From: Bacillus sp. REN16
Lineage (GTDB): Bacteria; Bacillota; Bacilli; Bacillales; Bacillaceae_L
DNA length: 54,729 nt
Direction of reading: 5' to 3'
NCBI RefSeq assembly: GCF_020731355.1
Contig: NZ_JAJFZK010000016.1
Location: forward strand, 1 to 54,729
Positions within the stretch are counted from its first letter, which is position 1. Every line of letters starts with the position of its first letter. The notes under the pieces are model-generated. The model was not told where the DNA came from. It saw only the letters and a list, made by a program, of their open reading frames with translations, and did not search any database. Positions 26,548 through 33,700 of this stretch are shown here, piece after piece. The translations under genes were made by a program, and so were the position numbers.

Positions 26548-26931
26548 ATGAAGCCTAATATATCTGATAACGAACAACAACTAATATACGACTACGTTTA
26601 CAATACAAAATTAATTGAGCTTCTCGAATCTGATTTATTAAAAATCGATAAATCCAGATTAAAAATCACAGGGAGCTATGTTCATTTACTTGAAGATATT
26701 TTGAGGAAAGTCCGATTATATGTTAAAGATATGAAGATGGAAATGAAGAGATTGGATATCAAAGTGTTTCCTGGAAAGTATGTAGAGGATATTATCATTC
26801 AGTATCTTTATACCGCTCATGGTTACAAGGGGGAAATGAGGTTTTGGGATGCAGCACTTAATAATCATGTTGCAGAGTGGTTATTTAAATACTTAAAGAC
26901 GTTCGGTGATACGGGTACCGCCATAGGATAA
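26548..26931 (+). CDS. Unknown third gene of the uvrX operon
   Basis: 127 residues from ATG at 26548, 9 bases after GAGG. It is helical, with LIYDYVYNTKLIELLESDLL, a lysine/methionine-rich middle and a C-terminal HVAEWLFKYLKTFGDTG. I do not recognise the family. Its start 11 bases after yolD and the terminator at 26954 make it part of the same SOS operon. Confidence 0.6.
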   Translation: MKPNISDNEQQLIYDYVYNTKLIELLESDLLKIDKSRLKITGSYVHLLEDILRKVRLYVKDMKMEMKRLDIKVFPGKYVEDIIIQYLYTAHGYKGEMRFWDAALNNHVAEWLFKYLKTFGDTGTAIG

Positions 26932-26953
26932 TTTGCCGTTTTGATACCATCAA

Positions 26954-26982
26954 AAAAAGACTTACTCGATGTAAGTCTTTTT
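26954..26982. terminator. Shared terminator of two converging operons
   Basis: AAAAAGACTTAC and GTAAGTCTTTTT form a 12-bp stem with a 5-base loop. It serves the uvrX operon from the left and the Panacea antitoxin gene from the right, whose stop codon lies at 26986-26988. Confidence 0.8.
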
Positions 26983-26985
26983 AAT

Positions 26986-27735
26986 TTATTCAGTAAGATA
27001 ATGATATTGTGTAATTAGATCGTCTGTAATTACACAATTCCAACCTTCCTTAAACACTCTATCCCACGGACCACCTGGTGCATGAGTTTTTTCAACTAAA
27101 TCAAAAGGTAATGTATCTTCATATTTTTCAATAACATCAATTACACACTCGGCAACAACATAACCATATTCAGAAGACAGTATCTTCATTAAAGATGGTG
27201 AATATGCATTTTTATCTGCATTAATACTAAAAGTTTCATCTTCTTCAAAATCAATAATAGAAGAACCGTAACTTCTATATTTTTTGAAGACATCCTCAAC
27301 AACAGGCCCATGTTTGTAGGCAACAATCGGATCTTTAAAAAGTTTCTCGCCTGTTCTTAATAAAAATTCTGCGTAAACATAATAAATCAATTTTTGAAGT
27401 TTCAAGTGGGACACAGAGCTTACCGTTAAAATAAACTTCGCTAAGTCATAAGCTGTTAATTCTTGGTCGTTCAATATAACCTCAATAAATCGATCTATAT
27501 CTTGAGTTACGAAAATATCCTTAAAAAAGGAATCTTTTTCGACTACAGAATCCCAATCTGTGGAATCAGTTGAGAGTTTATGGATGCCATATTGCACAGG
27601 TCCACAATATTTTTTCACTTTTTTCAAAGAAGTTTCAATATAATCCTTATCCAATCGAGCATCGCTAGAATAATGCCATCCTACCCTTCTACCACCAGCA
27701 TAATCACTAACGATTATTATATAATGAAACGCCAT
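26986..27735 (-). CDS. Panacea (DUF4065) antitoxin, PanA type
   Basis: 249 residues. The ATG at 27735 follows AAGGGAGGTGCTAGC, 13 bases after the toxin stop. The first 90 residues (FHYIIIVSDYAGGRRVGWHY, then VQYGIHKL) are a leader domain of unknown role. From about residue 110 comes the Panacea domain: DLAKFILTVSSVSHLKLQKL, YYVYAEFLLRTGEKLF, VAYKHGPVVEDVFKKYR. Panacea proteins are known antitoxins for small alarmone-synthetase toxins (toxSAS), and this gene follows one directly, so neutralisation of that protein is the likely role. Confidence 0.75.
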   Translation of the reverse strand: MAFHYIIIVSDYAGGRRVGWHYSSDARLDKDYIETSLKKVKKYCGPVQYGIHKLSTDSTDWDSVVEKDSFFKDIFVTQDIDRFIEVILNDQELTAYDLAKFILTVSSVSHLKLQKLIYYVYAEFLLRTGEKLFKDPIVAYKHGPVVEDVFKKYRSYGSSIIDFEEDETFSINADKNAYSPSLMKILSSEYGYVVAECVIDVIEKYEDTLPFDLVEKTHAPGGPWDRVFKEGWNCVITDDLITQYHYLTE

Positions 27736-27748
27736 GCTAGCACCTCCC

Positions 27749-28435
27749 TTAACTAATTTCGCTTGAGTTTTTATAAATCTCAGCCCATTTCGTATACTCT
27801 TGTTTATGAAGCGTATGCGACTTATCATTTGTGGTTAGATTGTCTGGATCCCAAATCTGTAGTTCCCACGGAAAATATTTATTACTTTCTCCATAAAAGT
27901 ATACATGAGTAGCTTTGTAATTTAATTTTGACGAATCTCTAATCATTACCCGATTAGAATATATTTGAGATATTTTCTCGCCAATCTTCTTAAAATATTC
28001 ATCATTATGGTCAAATTGCTTAAAAATTATTCTAAAACCTAATAAATCATTTAAGCATTTATTTAAGTCAATTTTACCTTGTTCTGGTTTTCCAACTCTA
28101 TAGTATTTTAACTTATTCACTATAGAATCTGGTTGCTTTACACGTAACCTTAAATCAAATTCTATAAAATCATATTCTAACTCGATATCGTATGTTAACT
28201 TTTTTAAACGTTCTGTATAACCCATAATCAGTTGGTAAAAACTTTTATTAATCGTAAATAACTCTGTTTCATCAGATACAGAAGTTACATGTCTAATTTG
28301 CTTTTTTTTCAAATTGATTAGCTCTACATTTTCTAATATGCTAAATTCTGTTGAAAAATCACTATGCAACTTATAAATTTTACCGATTAAATCGAGTAGC
28401 TTTTCGTAAAGTAAACCTTGAATCGTTTTATCCAT
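27749..28435 (-). CDS. RelA/SpoT-fold small alarmone-synthetase-like toxin (toxSAS candidate)
   Basis: 228 residues. Synthetase-domain landmarks are in order: RVKQPDSIVNKLKYYR near 120 (nucleotide-binding Arg/Lys), LLGFRIIF near 145 with the catalytic Asp immediately before it, NYKATHVYFYG near 190 (the Y-x-x-H G-loop) and FPWELQIWDPDN near 205 with the Glu, then KSHTLHKQEYTKW. There is no hydrolase domain. Small synthetases of this kind act as toxins that make alarmones or pyrophosphorylate tRNA CCA ends. The start follows AAGGA. A helical N-terminus of about 100 residues precedes the domain. Confidence 0.75.
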   Translation of the reverse strand: MDKTIQGLLYEKLLDLIGKIYKLHSDFSTEFSILENVELINLKKKQIRHVTSVSDETELFTINKSFYQLIMGYTERLKKLTYDIELEYDFIEFDLRLRVKQPDSIVNKLKYYRVGKPEQGKIDLNKCLNDLLGFRIIFKQFDHNDEYFKKIGEKISQIYSNRVMIRDSSKLNYKATHVYFYGESNKYFPWELQIWDPDNLTTNDKSHTLHKQEYTKWAEIYKNSSEIS

Positions 28436-28586
28436 TTTAAATTCCTTACAAAAATACTTTGTGTTTCAATCATATAGTCTGTCCAAAAAATATACAACAA
28501 AAACGTGTTGCATTTTAAATGGAAAAGTATGTACAAGAAATAGATTCAATAATCAAAACAAAAATCCTTCAAAAAAATTAAAAAAT

Positions 28587-28607
28587 CCTACCTCCTTAAG
28601 AGATAGG
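28587..28607 (-). terminator. Minus-strand terminator
   Basis: On the minus strand CCTATCTC pairs with GAGGTAGG around a 5-base loop, followed by a long T-rich tail. It ends the 74-codon gene at 28615. Confidence 0.65.
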
Positions 28608-28614
28608 ACGTTCT

Positions 28615-28839
28615 TCATTCTAATTTTAAGTTATTTTTATTTTCAAATTCCTTCAATGCTTCAGCTACAATTTCGTCTTTATTACCTGTCTTCGTGACTC
28701 TTACTCCTCCATGTCCCCACTGCGTCGGCAGCACAAATACGTCGAATTCACCATTTGCCATCTCTGCAATTGTCAAATTCACCATCGATTTAAATTCCTG
28801 AATTGCTGTTAATTCCTTAATTTCGGTATTCATGATCAT
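28615..28839 (-). CDS. 74-residue protein of unknown function
   Basis: ATG follows GGGGGATGTAAAAA. Recognisable pieces are IQEFKSMVNLTIAEMANGEF and VFVLPTQWGHGGVRVTKTGN, then an acidic Lys-rich helix. It has its own terminator at 28587 and one upstream at 28867, so it is a single-gene unit. Family unknown. Confidence 0.6.
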   Translation of the reverse strand: MIMNTEIKELTAIQEFKSMVNLTIAEMANGEFDVFVLPTQWGHGGVRVTKTGNKDEIVAEALKEFENKNNLKLE

Positions 28840-28866
28840 TTTTTACATCCCCCATTTAATAAAAAA

Positions 28867-28895
28867 CCACCTATTTGTCTCCATCAAACAGGTGG
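28867..28895 (-). terminator. Minus-strand terminator
   Basis: On the minus strand CCACCTGTTTG pairs with CAAATAGGTGG, followed by TTTTTTATT. It ends the 128-codon gene at 28957. Confidence 0.75.
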
Positions 28896-28956
28896 CCAAA
28901 AGCGTTTCGGATCCTCTTAATCCTCTGCTTGATTGTAGGTCTAAAATGGAAAAAAT

Positions 28957-29343
28957 TCAGTGAAGTTTGTCACATTTTTGTTTTGTAATTGCCCCCATAG
29001 CTTCCAGCACAATTTTAGCGTCTTTATTAAAGTAAGTAATTATATCCTCACGAAGCAATAACTGAGAGTTTTCTTTTACAAGCAATTTTAATCCCCTTAA
29101 ATCAAACCTTGTTGCATAGCTATTAATTGTATTTATTATTGCTAACTCATTTCTTTGTAACGGCTTATAATCGGAATTATGCATGTCGGTTATGACTTTC
29201 AATAGTTCCCGCGCGTTTCTATTTAGATAATTCCTTTTAGAATTTAGCAGATCAATATTTTCTTCAATGTATTTCCTTGCCGTGACTAAATCAAGAGCAT
29301 CTACGCTGTTGTTTATTTCATTAATCACTTGTTTTAAATCCAT
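28957..29343 (-). CDS. 128-residue helical protein of unknown function
   Basis: ATG follows AAAAGGAGCTTTTTAC, a strong site. The protein is helical throughout (MDLKQVINEINNSVDALDL, ARELLKVITDMHNSDYKPL, FDLRGLKLLVKENSQLLLRE). No membrane segment and no motif I know. The hairpin at 29418-29441 lies upstream of its start. Confidence 0.6.
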   Translation of the reverse strand: MDLKQVINEINNSVDALDLVTARKYIEENIDLLNSKRNYLNRNARELLKVITDMHNSDYKPLQRNELAIINTINSYATRFDLRGLKLLVKENSQLLLREDIITYFNKDAKIVLEAMGAITKQKCDKLH

Positions 29344-29417
29344 GTAAAAAGCTCCTTTTAAAAATATTGTCGAATATTGTCTAATTTTAATATCGGTTGT
29401 AACTACAAATGAATAAA

Positions 29418-29441
29418 GCCCTACCTTTATAGAGATAGGGC
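29418..29441. terminator. Hairpin GCCCTA/TAGGGC
   Basis: GCCCTA at 29418 and TAGGGC ending 29441 close a hairpin in the intergenic space between two diverging genes. T runs are weak on both sides, so it may be regulatory rather than a terminator. Confidence 0.4.
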
Positions 29442-29562
29442 GTAAATATTAATACATATATTTACTTTGGCATCTGACTTTGGTACTTATACAATAGGAT
29501 GGCATATTCCTCTAAAGAAAAATAGGAATTAATAAATATTTATGAGACTTGAGGTAATTCAT

Positions 29563-29766
29563 TTGCAACGAAACACTTTAACAGTTGAGGATGTCGCTCA
29601 ATACCTTGGCGTTCATAGAGACATAATCTACACTATGGTACGACAAAAGGAAATTCCACATTTCCGAGTTCGTCGTCGCATTTTCTCTAGTCTGGAAACA
29701 ATTGAACAATGGATACGAGAACAGGAGGGATCCATCCATAAAAATTCTATTGGAGGTAATAGTTAA
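29563..29766 (+). CDS. Excisionase-type helix-turn-helix protein
   Basis: 67 residues from TTG at 29563, 8 bases after GAGG. The HTH_17/MerR-like motif TLTVEDVAQYLGVHRDIIYT is followed by the wing residues MVRQKEIPHFRVRRRIFSS and a closing helix (LETIEQWIREQE). Such proteins bind DNA near recombination sites or act as small regulators. First of three small co-directional genes. Confidence 0.75.
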   Translation: MQRNTLTVEDVAQYLGVHRDIIYTMVRQKEIPHFRVRRRIFSSLETIEQWIREQEGSIHKNSIGGNS

Positions 29767-29775
29767 TGCATTTAA

Positions 29776-30054
29776 CAATGACATTGAACAAATAGAAGCT
29801 GATTTTTTCAAAGAACGGTTAGAAAATTAATCCAGTCAGCTTACGAAAAAGGTGTGGAGGACGTGATCAAGCGTTTTTCATATCCTCCAGTGCTAAGAAA
29901 TAGCTACTTGTCTGAAATTCTACAAATAGCAAAGCCAACAGTTATTAAAGTAACAAGCAACCCATCTTTCCCAAGATTACAAGGCATCAAAGGCCGATAT
30001 CCAAGGGACTTAGTTTTCGAATGGATTGAAGCAAATTCTATTTATTTGAAATAG
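29776..30054 (+). CDS. Small DNA-binding-like protein, probable frameshift near 29826
   Basis: The uninterrupted frame starts at GTG 29854 and gives 66 residues: DVIKRFSYPPVLRNSYLSEI, IAKPTVIKVTSNPSFPRLQG, then DLVFEWIEANS. The sequence just upstream continues the protein in the same frame (LIQSAYEKGV) and, after a one-base shift, in another (FNNDIEQIEADFFKERLE). A longer ancestral protein of about 95 residues was probably broken. It looks like phage or plasmid winged-helix proteins; it remains unnamed. Confidence 0.5.
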
Positions 30055-30069
30055 GTGTTCTAAGTAAAG

Positions 30070-30097
30070 ATGCCACCTACCGCCAAATAGGTGGCAT
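30070..30097 (+). terminator. Terminator
   Basis: ATGCCACCTA pairs with TAGGTGGCAT around an 8-base loop. It follows the small DNA-binding gene by 15 bases. Confidence 0.65.
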
Positions 30098-30308
30098 TTA
30101 TAAGTTTCCCATCACCTACATTTTGATTTTAATTCAAAAAATGGAAAAAGCCAGTTAAGTTTGGCACACAGAGCCTTGTTATTTTTCGGGTAACGTTATT
30201 CCTCTTTGAGGAACGTTCTAAGACCCATAAAACAGTTTACTGTATAATATGGGCACTCTGTGAAAATAAATTAAAATAAATTATAAGTAAAATAAAGGAG
30301 ATAGCAAA

Positions 30309-30629
30309 ATGCAGCAACTCAAAGTAGAGCTAACTATTCCTGTTTCATCTGATAAAATCCTTATTTCAAAATTCGAACTTGAAGAATTAAAGAAAAACGA
30401 ATTAACCGGAGTCTTTTGGAACATGAAAACTCTCGAACAGAGGACAGGAAAAAAGCATGAATGGATTAAAGAAAACATACTTTTCCCTTCTCGTTTCCGA
30501 ACAATATTAGATGTAGATCATGGAGGGTTTGTATATTACCCTAAATCAAAAGGGCAGACTTGGACCTTTCAAGCTACAAAAATGGCAGAATTTCTAGAAA
30601 AGAATTTCAATAAAATTTTCGCAAGCTAA
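30309..30629 (+). CDS. DUF771-family protein
   Basis: 106 residues, ATG after AAGGAGATAGCAAA. The pattern GVFWNMKTLEQRTGKKHEWI, then ILFPSRFRTIL, then YPKSKGQTWTF and MAEFLEKNF fits DUF771, a family of small proteins seen in phages and mobile elements near excisionase-like genes. Function unknown; a helix-turn-helix is likely. Confidence 0.65.
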   Translation: MQQLKVELTIPVSSDKILISKFELEELKKNELTGVFWNMKTLEQRTGKKHEWIKENILFPSRFRTILDVDHGGFVYYPKSKGQTWTFQATKMAEFLEKNFNKIFAS

Positions 30630-30804
30630 ATATGTTTCATTTCTCACAAAAAAATTGATTTAAATAAATTATAATAATTTGGTTTTGTTTCTAAGCTTCA
30701 GAAGTGCTATAATATTGCCATACATTGTATATACACTATATAGACGTTGTCTAGACAGTGCAATGCAACTAATTTGAATAACTTTCAAACTTTGACTTAA
30801 AACA

Positions 30805-30836
30805 AAAAAACCAAGTGTCCTACCACTCGGTTTAAA
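30805..30836 (-). terminator. Minus-strand terminator
   Basis: Read on the minus strand, AACCGAGTG pairs with CACTTGGTT and is followed by a T-rich run. It probably ends the small frame at 30930. Confidence 0.6.
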
Positions 30837-30929
30837 AAGAGAATATGTGCTTTTTGGCGTTTACCTTACCTCGTTATTGGTAAAACTGAGACTAAATTTC
30901 TTTCTTTTAACCTTGTTCTAACTCCTACA

Positions 30930-31076
30930 TTAGACTTGGTTATTTTTTTTTGGAACGAATCCAACGATTATGAGACCTAACGAAAAATCCGAATCAGAAG
31001 TAAAGTTTTTAACGAAATCTACCAGACTAGTAATTGCAGACACCACTTCTAAAATCTCCGTAACCTTCGTCCCCCC
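30930..31076 (-). CDS. Possible small protein, start unclear
   Basis: A minus-strand frame of about 48 codons reads well: EEGGTKVTEILEVVSAITSL, then VDFVKNFTSDSDFSLGLIIV, ending VPKKNNQV. GAAGGGGGG looks like a ribosome site, but no ATG/GTG/TTG follows at a suitable distance; ACG stands where a start might have been. It may be a gene with a mutated start. The rest of 30630-31444 holds only hairpins. Confidence 0.3.
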   Translation of the reverse strand, partial: GGTKVTEILEVVSAITSLVDFVKNFTSDSDFSLGLIIVGFVPKKNNQV

Positions 31077-31398
31077 TTCTTCAAGGAAGGGACACCAAAA
31101 AGGAATCTAGTTGTATGTTGCTATAAATATTATACCCCATGAATAACCTTGAGCAAGACAAATATTGACAATCATTTCTAAAGAAATACAATCCAATTGC
31201 AACGGTTCTCTCTATTATTTATTTCAAATCCTTATCTAAATTTAGCAAACCACTTTCAAAAATAATTTTTTAATTGTATTATGTAAACTAAAAGAAGTTC
31301 CATCGTATAGCAGAACCTCTTTGCTTAGTATCTATCAGCTAATTTTTAAACTCGAAACATAATATAAACTATGCTTATTTTTCGCAGGTACTCGTTTA

Positions 31399-31440
31399 AC
31401 CAGCTATATGGGCTCGTTCAGTGTCCTCCATATAGCTGGT
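31399..31440 (-). terminator. Minus-strand terminator, 13-bp stem
   Basis: ACCAGCTATATGG and CCATATAGCTGGT are exact complements around a 16-base loop, 5 bases past the stop of the gene at 31445. Confidence 0.75.
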
Positions 31441-31444
31441 AAAA

Positions 31445-32233
31445 CTATTTATATCTATAATTAGCAGCTATAATGTTATTGAAAACTTTTATTTCTTCTT
31501 TTAAACCGTAAAAAGAATAAATAGATCTAATGGTTTCAATCATAAAATTTGAAGCAATACTAATATGAGTCTTAGAGTCAACTTCTTTCCTTAAGACAGT
31601 TACATAATTCTCTTCAAAGTGAAAATATTTCAGTGATTCCTGTGCGTGCACTTCCCCTGAAAATATTTGATAAAGTAAAATATACTGATCTTCTATACCT
31701 AGATAAGCACTCAACTTGCGCAAATTGTTGATTCTTCCATTAAAATTGTACCACTTTTGTGTCTTAATTTTTTTATCGTATGGGTTAAAGATTTCAATCT
31801 CTTCTCTGTGGTTTAGGTCTGAAAATTTCGGGAAATCGGTTATGAACTTATCTCGTTTTATATTCAAAAAACTCCTTACTTTACTCCCCACTAAAGTCTG
31901 TTCTGCTATAGAATCAAAAATTCTAAGTTCTCTTCTCTTTAATGAGTAAATGTAAGCTGCACCTCTATTACTTGTATCTTTTTCTAGTATGAATTTCAGA
32001 TATATAAAATTCTCGAACATCATTCTTGCAATTGCATCTAATGTATTATAGTTTTTGTTTTCAACAAGAGTAATTAAGGATGTGGTTTTTCCAATCATAT
32101 CTTCAAGTAGACCTAGAATTGCTGCATCATGAAGTTCAATTTCTTTGTTTGGATAGTGCATTGTAAAACATTTATCTAATATGTTTTTAGTAACTTTATC
32201 TGATTCTTTTACTATTCTTTTAATAATCTTCAA
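31445..32233 (-). CDS. DUF5677-like protein of unknown function
   Basis: 262 residues from TTG at 32233, 7 bases after GAGGGGG. An upstream in-frame extension to 32335 has no ribosome site. The layout (HDAAILGLLEDMIGKTTSLI, TLDAIARMMFENFIYLKFIL, GAAYIYSLKRRELRIFDS, then SGEVHAQESLKYFHF) resembles DUF5677 proteins, in which conserved Arg/Glu and late His residues recur. These proteins are scattered on mobile elements and their role is unknown. Confidence 0.55.
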   Translation of the reverse strand: MKIIKRIVKESDKVTKNILDKCFTMHYPNKEIELHDAAILGLLEDMIGKTTSLITLVENKNYNTLDAIARMMFENFIYLKFILEKDTSNRGAAYIYSLKRRELRIFDSIAEQTLVGSKVRSFLNIKRDKFITDFPKFSDLNHREEIEIFNPYDKKIKTQKWYNFNGRINNLRKLSAYLGIEDQYILLYQIFSGEVHAQESLKYFHFEENYVTVLRKEVDSKTHISIASNFMIETIRSIYSFYGLKEEIKVFNNIIAANYRYK

Positions 32234-32420
32234 AACTCTTCCCCCTCGTATCAAACTTGACCCATTAACCGAAGTATATAAAATCAGCAGGATAAAAGCT
32301 CTTTTGAAGTCCACAAGATTTACCTTCATCAGCAATTATACTTGGGGATTTACCATCCTTCCAAATAAAGTTACCAATAATGTAGAACTTTCCTGCAGTT
32401 AAATATCCAGAGGAAAAATA

Positions 32421-32562
32421 AAAAGCCATAGCGTTAAGCTATGACTTTTAACAAACAAGGATTTAGGTGGGGTGGCACTCCCGCATCTCCAAACAATGGG
32501 CGATGGCTGCCTGTTCCATCTTCAGAAACCCTTGTATTATTAACTTATGTTGTCCTTAATGT
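32421..32562 (-). ncRNA. Putative ~140-nt small RNA, may carry an 18-codon ORF
   Basis: A complete transcription unit is visible on the minus strand. The -35 TTGAAA is the complement of 32586-32591, 16 bases separate it from the -10 TATAAT (complement of 32564-32569), and a terminator hairpin (CATAGC/GCTATG, then TTTTT) lies at 32421-32447. The RNA contains GC-rich pairable segments (GGCAGCCATCGCCC and GGGAGTGCCACC). A short frame at 32519-32463 encodes MEQAAIAHCLEMRECHPT. It could be a regulatory RNA or a micro-protein gene. Confidence 0.5.
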
Positions 32563-32585
32563 AATTATACAGAAAAACTTTCCAA

Positions 32586-32591
32586 TTTCAA
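32586..32591 (-). promoter_or_regulatory. -35 box of the small RNA promoter
   Basis: TTGAAA on the minus strand, 16 bases from the TATAAT at 32564-32569. The pair is a near-consensus SigA promoter. Confidence 0.55.
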
Positions 32592-32604
32592 GATAGAGAA
32601 AAAA

Positions 32605-32623
32605 GTCCAGGTTAATACCTGGC
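32605..32623 (-). terminator. Terminator of the ribbon-helix-helix gene
   Basis: On the minus strand GCCAGGT pairs with ACCTGGA around a short loop, followed by six T. It begins right after the stop codon at 32624. Confidence 0.7.
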
Positions 32624-32850
32624 TTATTTTAGTTTTAATAAGTAATCTTCAAGGGTCTCTTCAATCAAAATATATATATTTCTCTCTTGTAATAAGGATT
32701 GCAACTTTAATTCTTTATGTAGTTCCGTCCGCAAATCAAATGAAACACGCTTTCTTTCAATCTTCTTTGCTAGGAAGGGTTTATTTCTTCTTTGTATAGC
32801 TTTTCCGTTCTGAGTAACTAAGTGCTCTTTTCGTACAATCTCAAAACATT
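32624..32850 (-). pseudogene. Ribbon-helix-helix DNA-binding protein with 5' frameshift
   Basis: The frame ends in a ribbon-helix-helix fold: KRVSFDLRTELHKELKLQSL, then QERNIYILIEETLEDYL. The basic N-terminal arm is GKAIQRRNKPFLAKKIERKR. The only nearby ATG (32850) is out of frame by one base at a run of four T, and the open frame has no other usable start. Such proteins on plasmids regulate partition or copy number. If the extra T is real, the gene is off. Confidence 0.55.
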
Positions 32851-32869
32851 AAAGGAACGAAAGATATAT

Positions 32870-33406
32870 TTAACTATTTGACCGTTTCTCAACTTCATCT
32901 AAAAGATTATGAATTTGACTTTCATAGAATTTTACCTCATTTTCTGATAAGGCCTCAATCATATTTTGTTTTAATTCATTAAATTTCGTTCTCTCATTTT
33001 CAGTAAGACTTTCTTTTAACGAATAATATCCTGCTTTTATAGAGACAAATCCCCTTCTTATTAACATTAGTTGTAATTCCTCTTGAGAATAGGGAGTGTG
33101 CTTAGCCATTTCATGTAGCGGTATACCACTTTCTAAACAGTTTATGATAATTTGCAGCATCCCTTCATCTTCTGCATCTTTTAGTCTACTTTTTTCATCT
33201 GAATGTGCTAATGTTTTAGCCAATTCCTCCCTGTTAGAAAGTTTGTAATTCTGTTTAATCTCTAATTTATCAAGTTCTTGAATAATACCTTTTAAATCAT
33301 CTACAATTTGATTCTTTCCATACGTATGATCATTCTCCTTTTGTATTGAAATAACTATATTTAATATTTTTTGTTTTAGCTCAACTATATGAAATTTGTT
33401 AAACAT
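32870..33406 (-). CDS. Unknown plasmid protein, helical
   Basis: 178 residues from ATG at 33406; an ATG at 33421 abuts AAAGGG too closely. It has ELKQKILNIVISIQKENDHT, a possible HTH in GMLQIIINCLESGIPLHEMA plus YSQEELQLMLIRRGFVS, and an acidic coiled tail. No family recognised. It is divergent from the membrane operon at 33549. Confidence 0.55.
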   Translation of the reverse strand: MFNKFHIVELKQKILNIVISIQKENDHTYGKNQIVDDLKGIIQELDKLEIKQNYKLSNREELAKTLAHSDEKSRLKDAEDEGMLQIIINCLESGIPLHEMAKHTPYSQEELQLMLIRRGFVSIKAGYYSLKESLTENERTKFNELKQNMIEALSENEVKFYESQIHNLLDEVEKRSNS

Positions 33407-33548
33407 ATTGAATATCCACATCCCTTTCTAAAATATTTATACAACTCTATTATATACCAAATGGAAAATATTGACAATTGCTATTCAATGCGCTAGAATT
33501 AATATACTGAGTATTCAAAATATATAACGAGGAAGGAGGAGAATTAGT

Positions 33549-33659
33549 ATGCTACTTCAATTTCTTACTGAGAAACATAAAAAAATATTGGATAAAATAT
33601 GTGTCATCATAGCTGTTATCACTATAGCAGCAGGGCTTACTTCATATTTTTTAAACTAA
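33549..33659 (+). CDS. 36-residue single-pass membrane peptide
   Basis: ATG at 33549 after AAGGAGGAGAATTAGT. The peptide begins MLLQFLTEKHKKILDKICVI and continues as one helix (IAVITIAAGL) to a short end. It lies 41 bases before a larger membrane-protein gene in the same direction, suggesting a common transcript and perhaps a common complex. Confidence 0.5.
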   Translation: MLLQFLTEKHKKILDKICVIIAVITIAAGLTSYFLN

Positions 33660-33700
33660 CGCACAACCGATAATAAAGGTTAATAAGGGGGTTGACTTAT

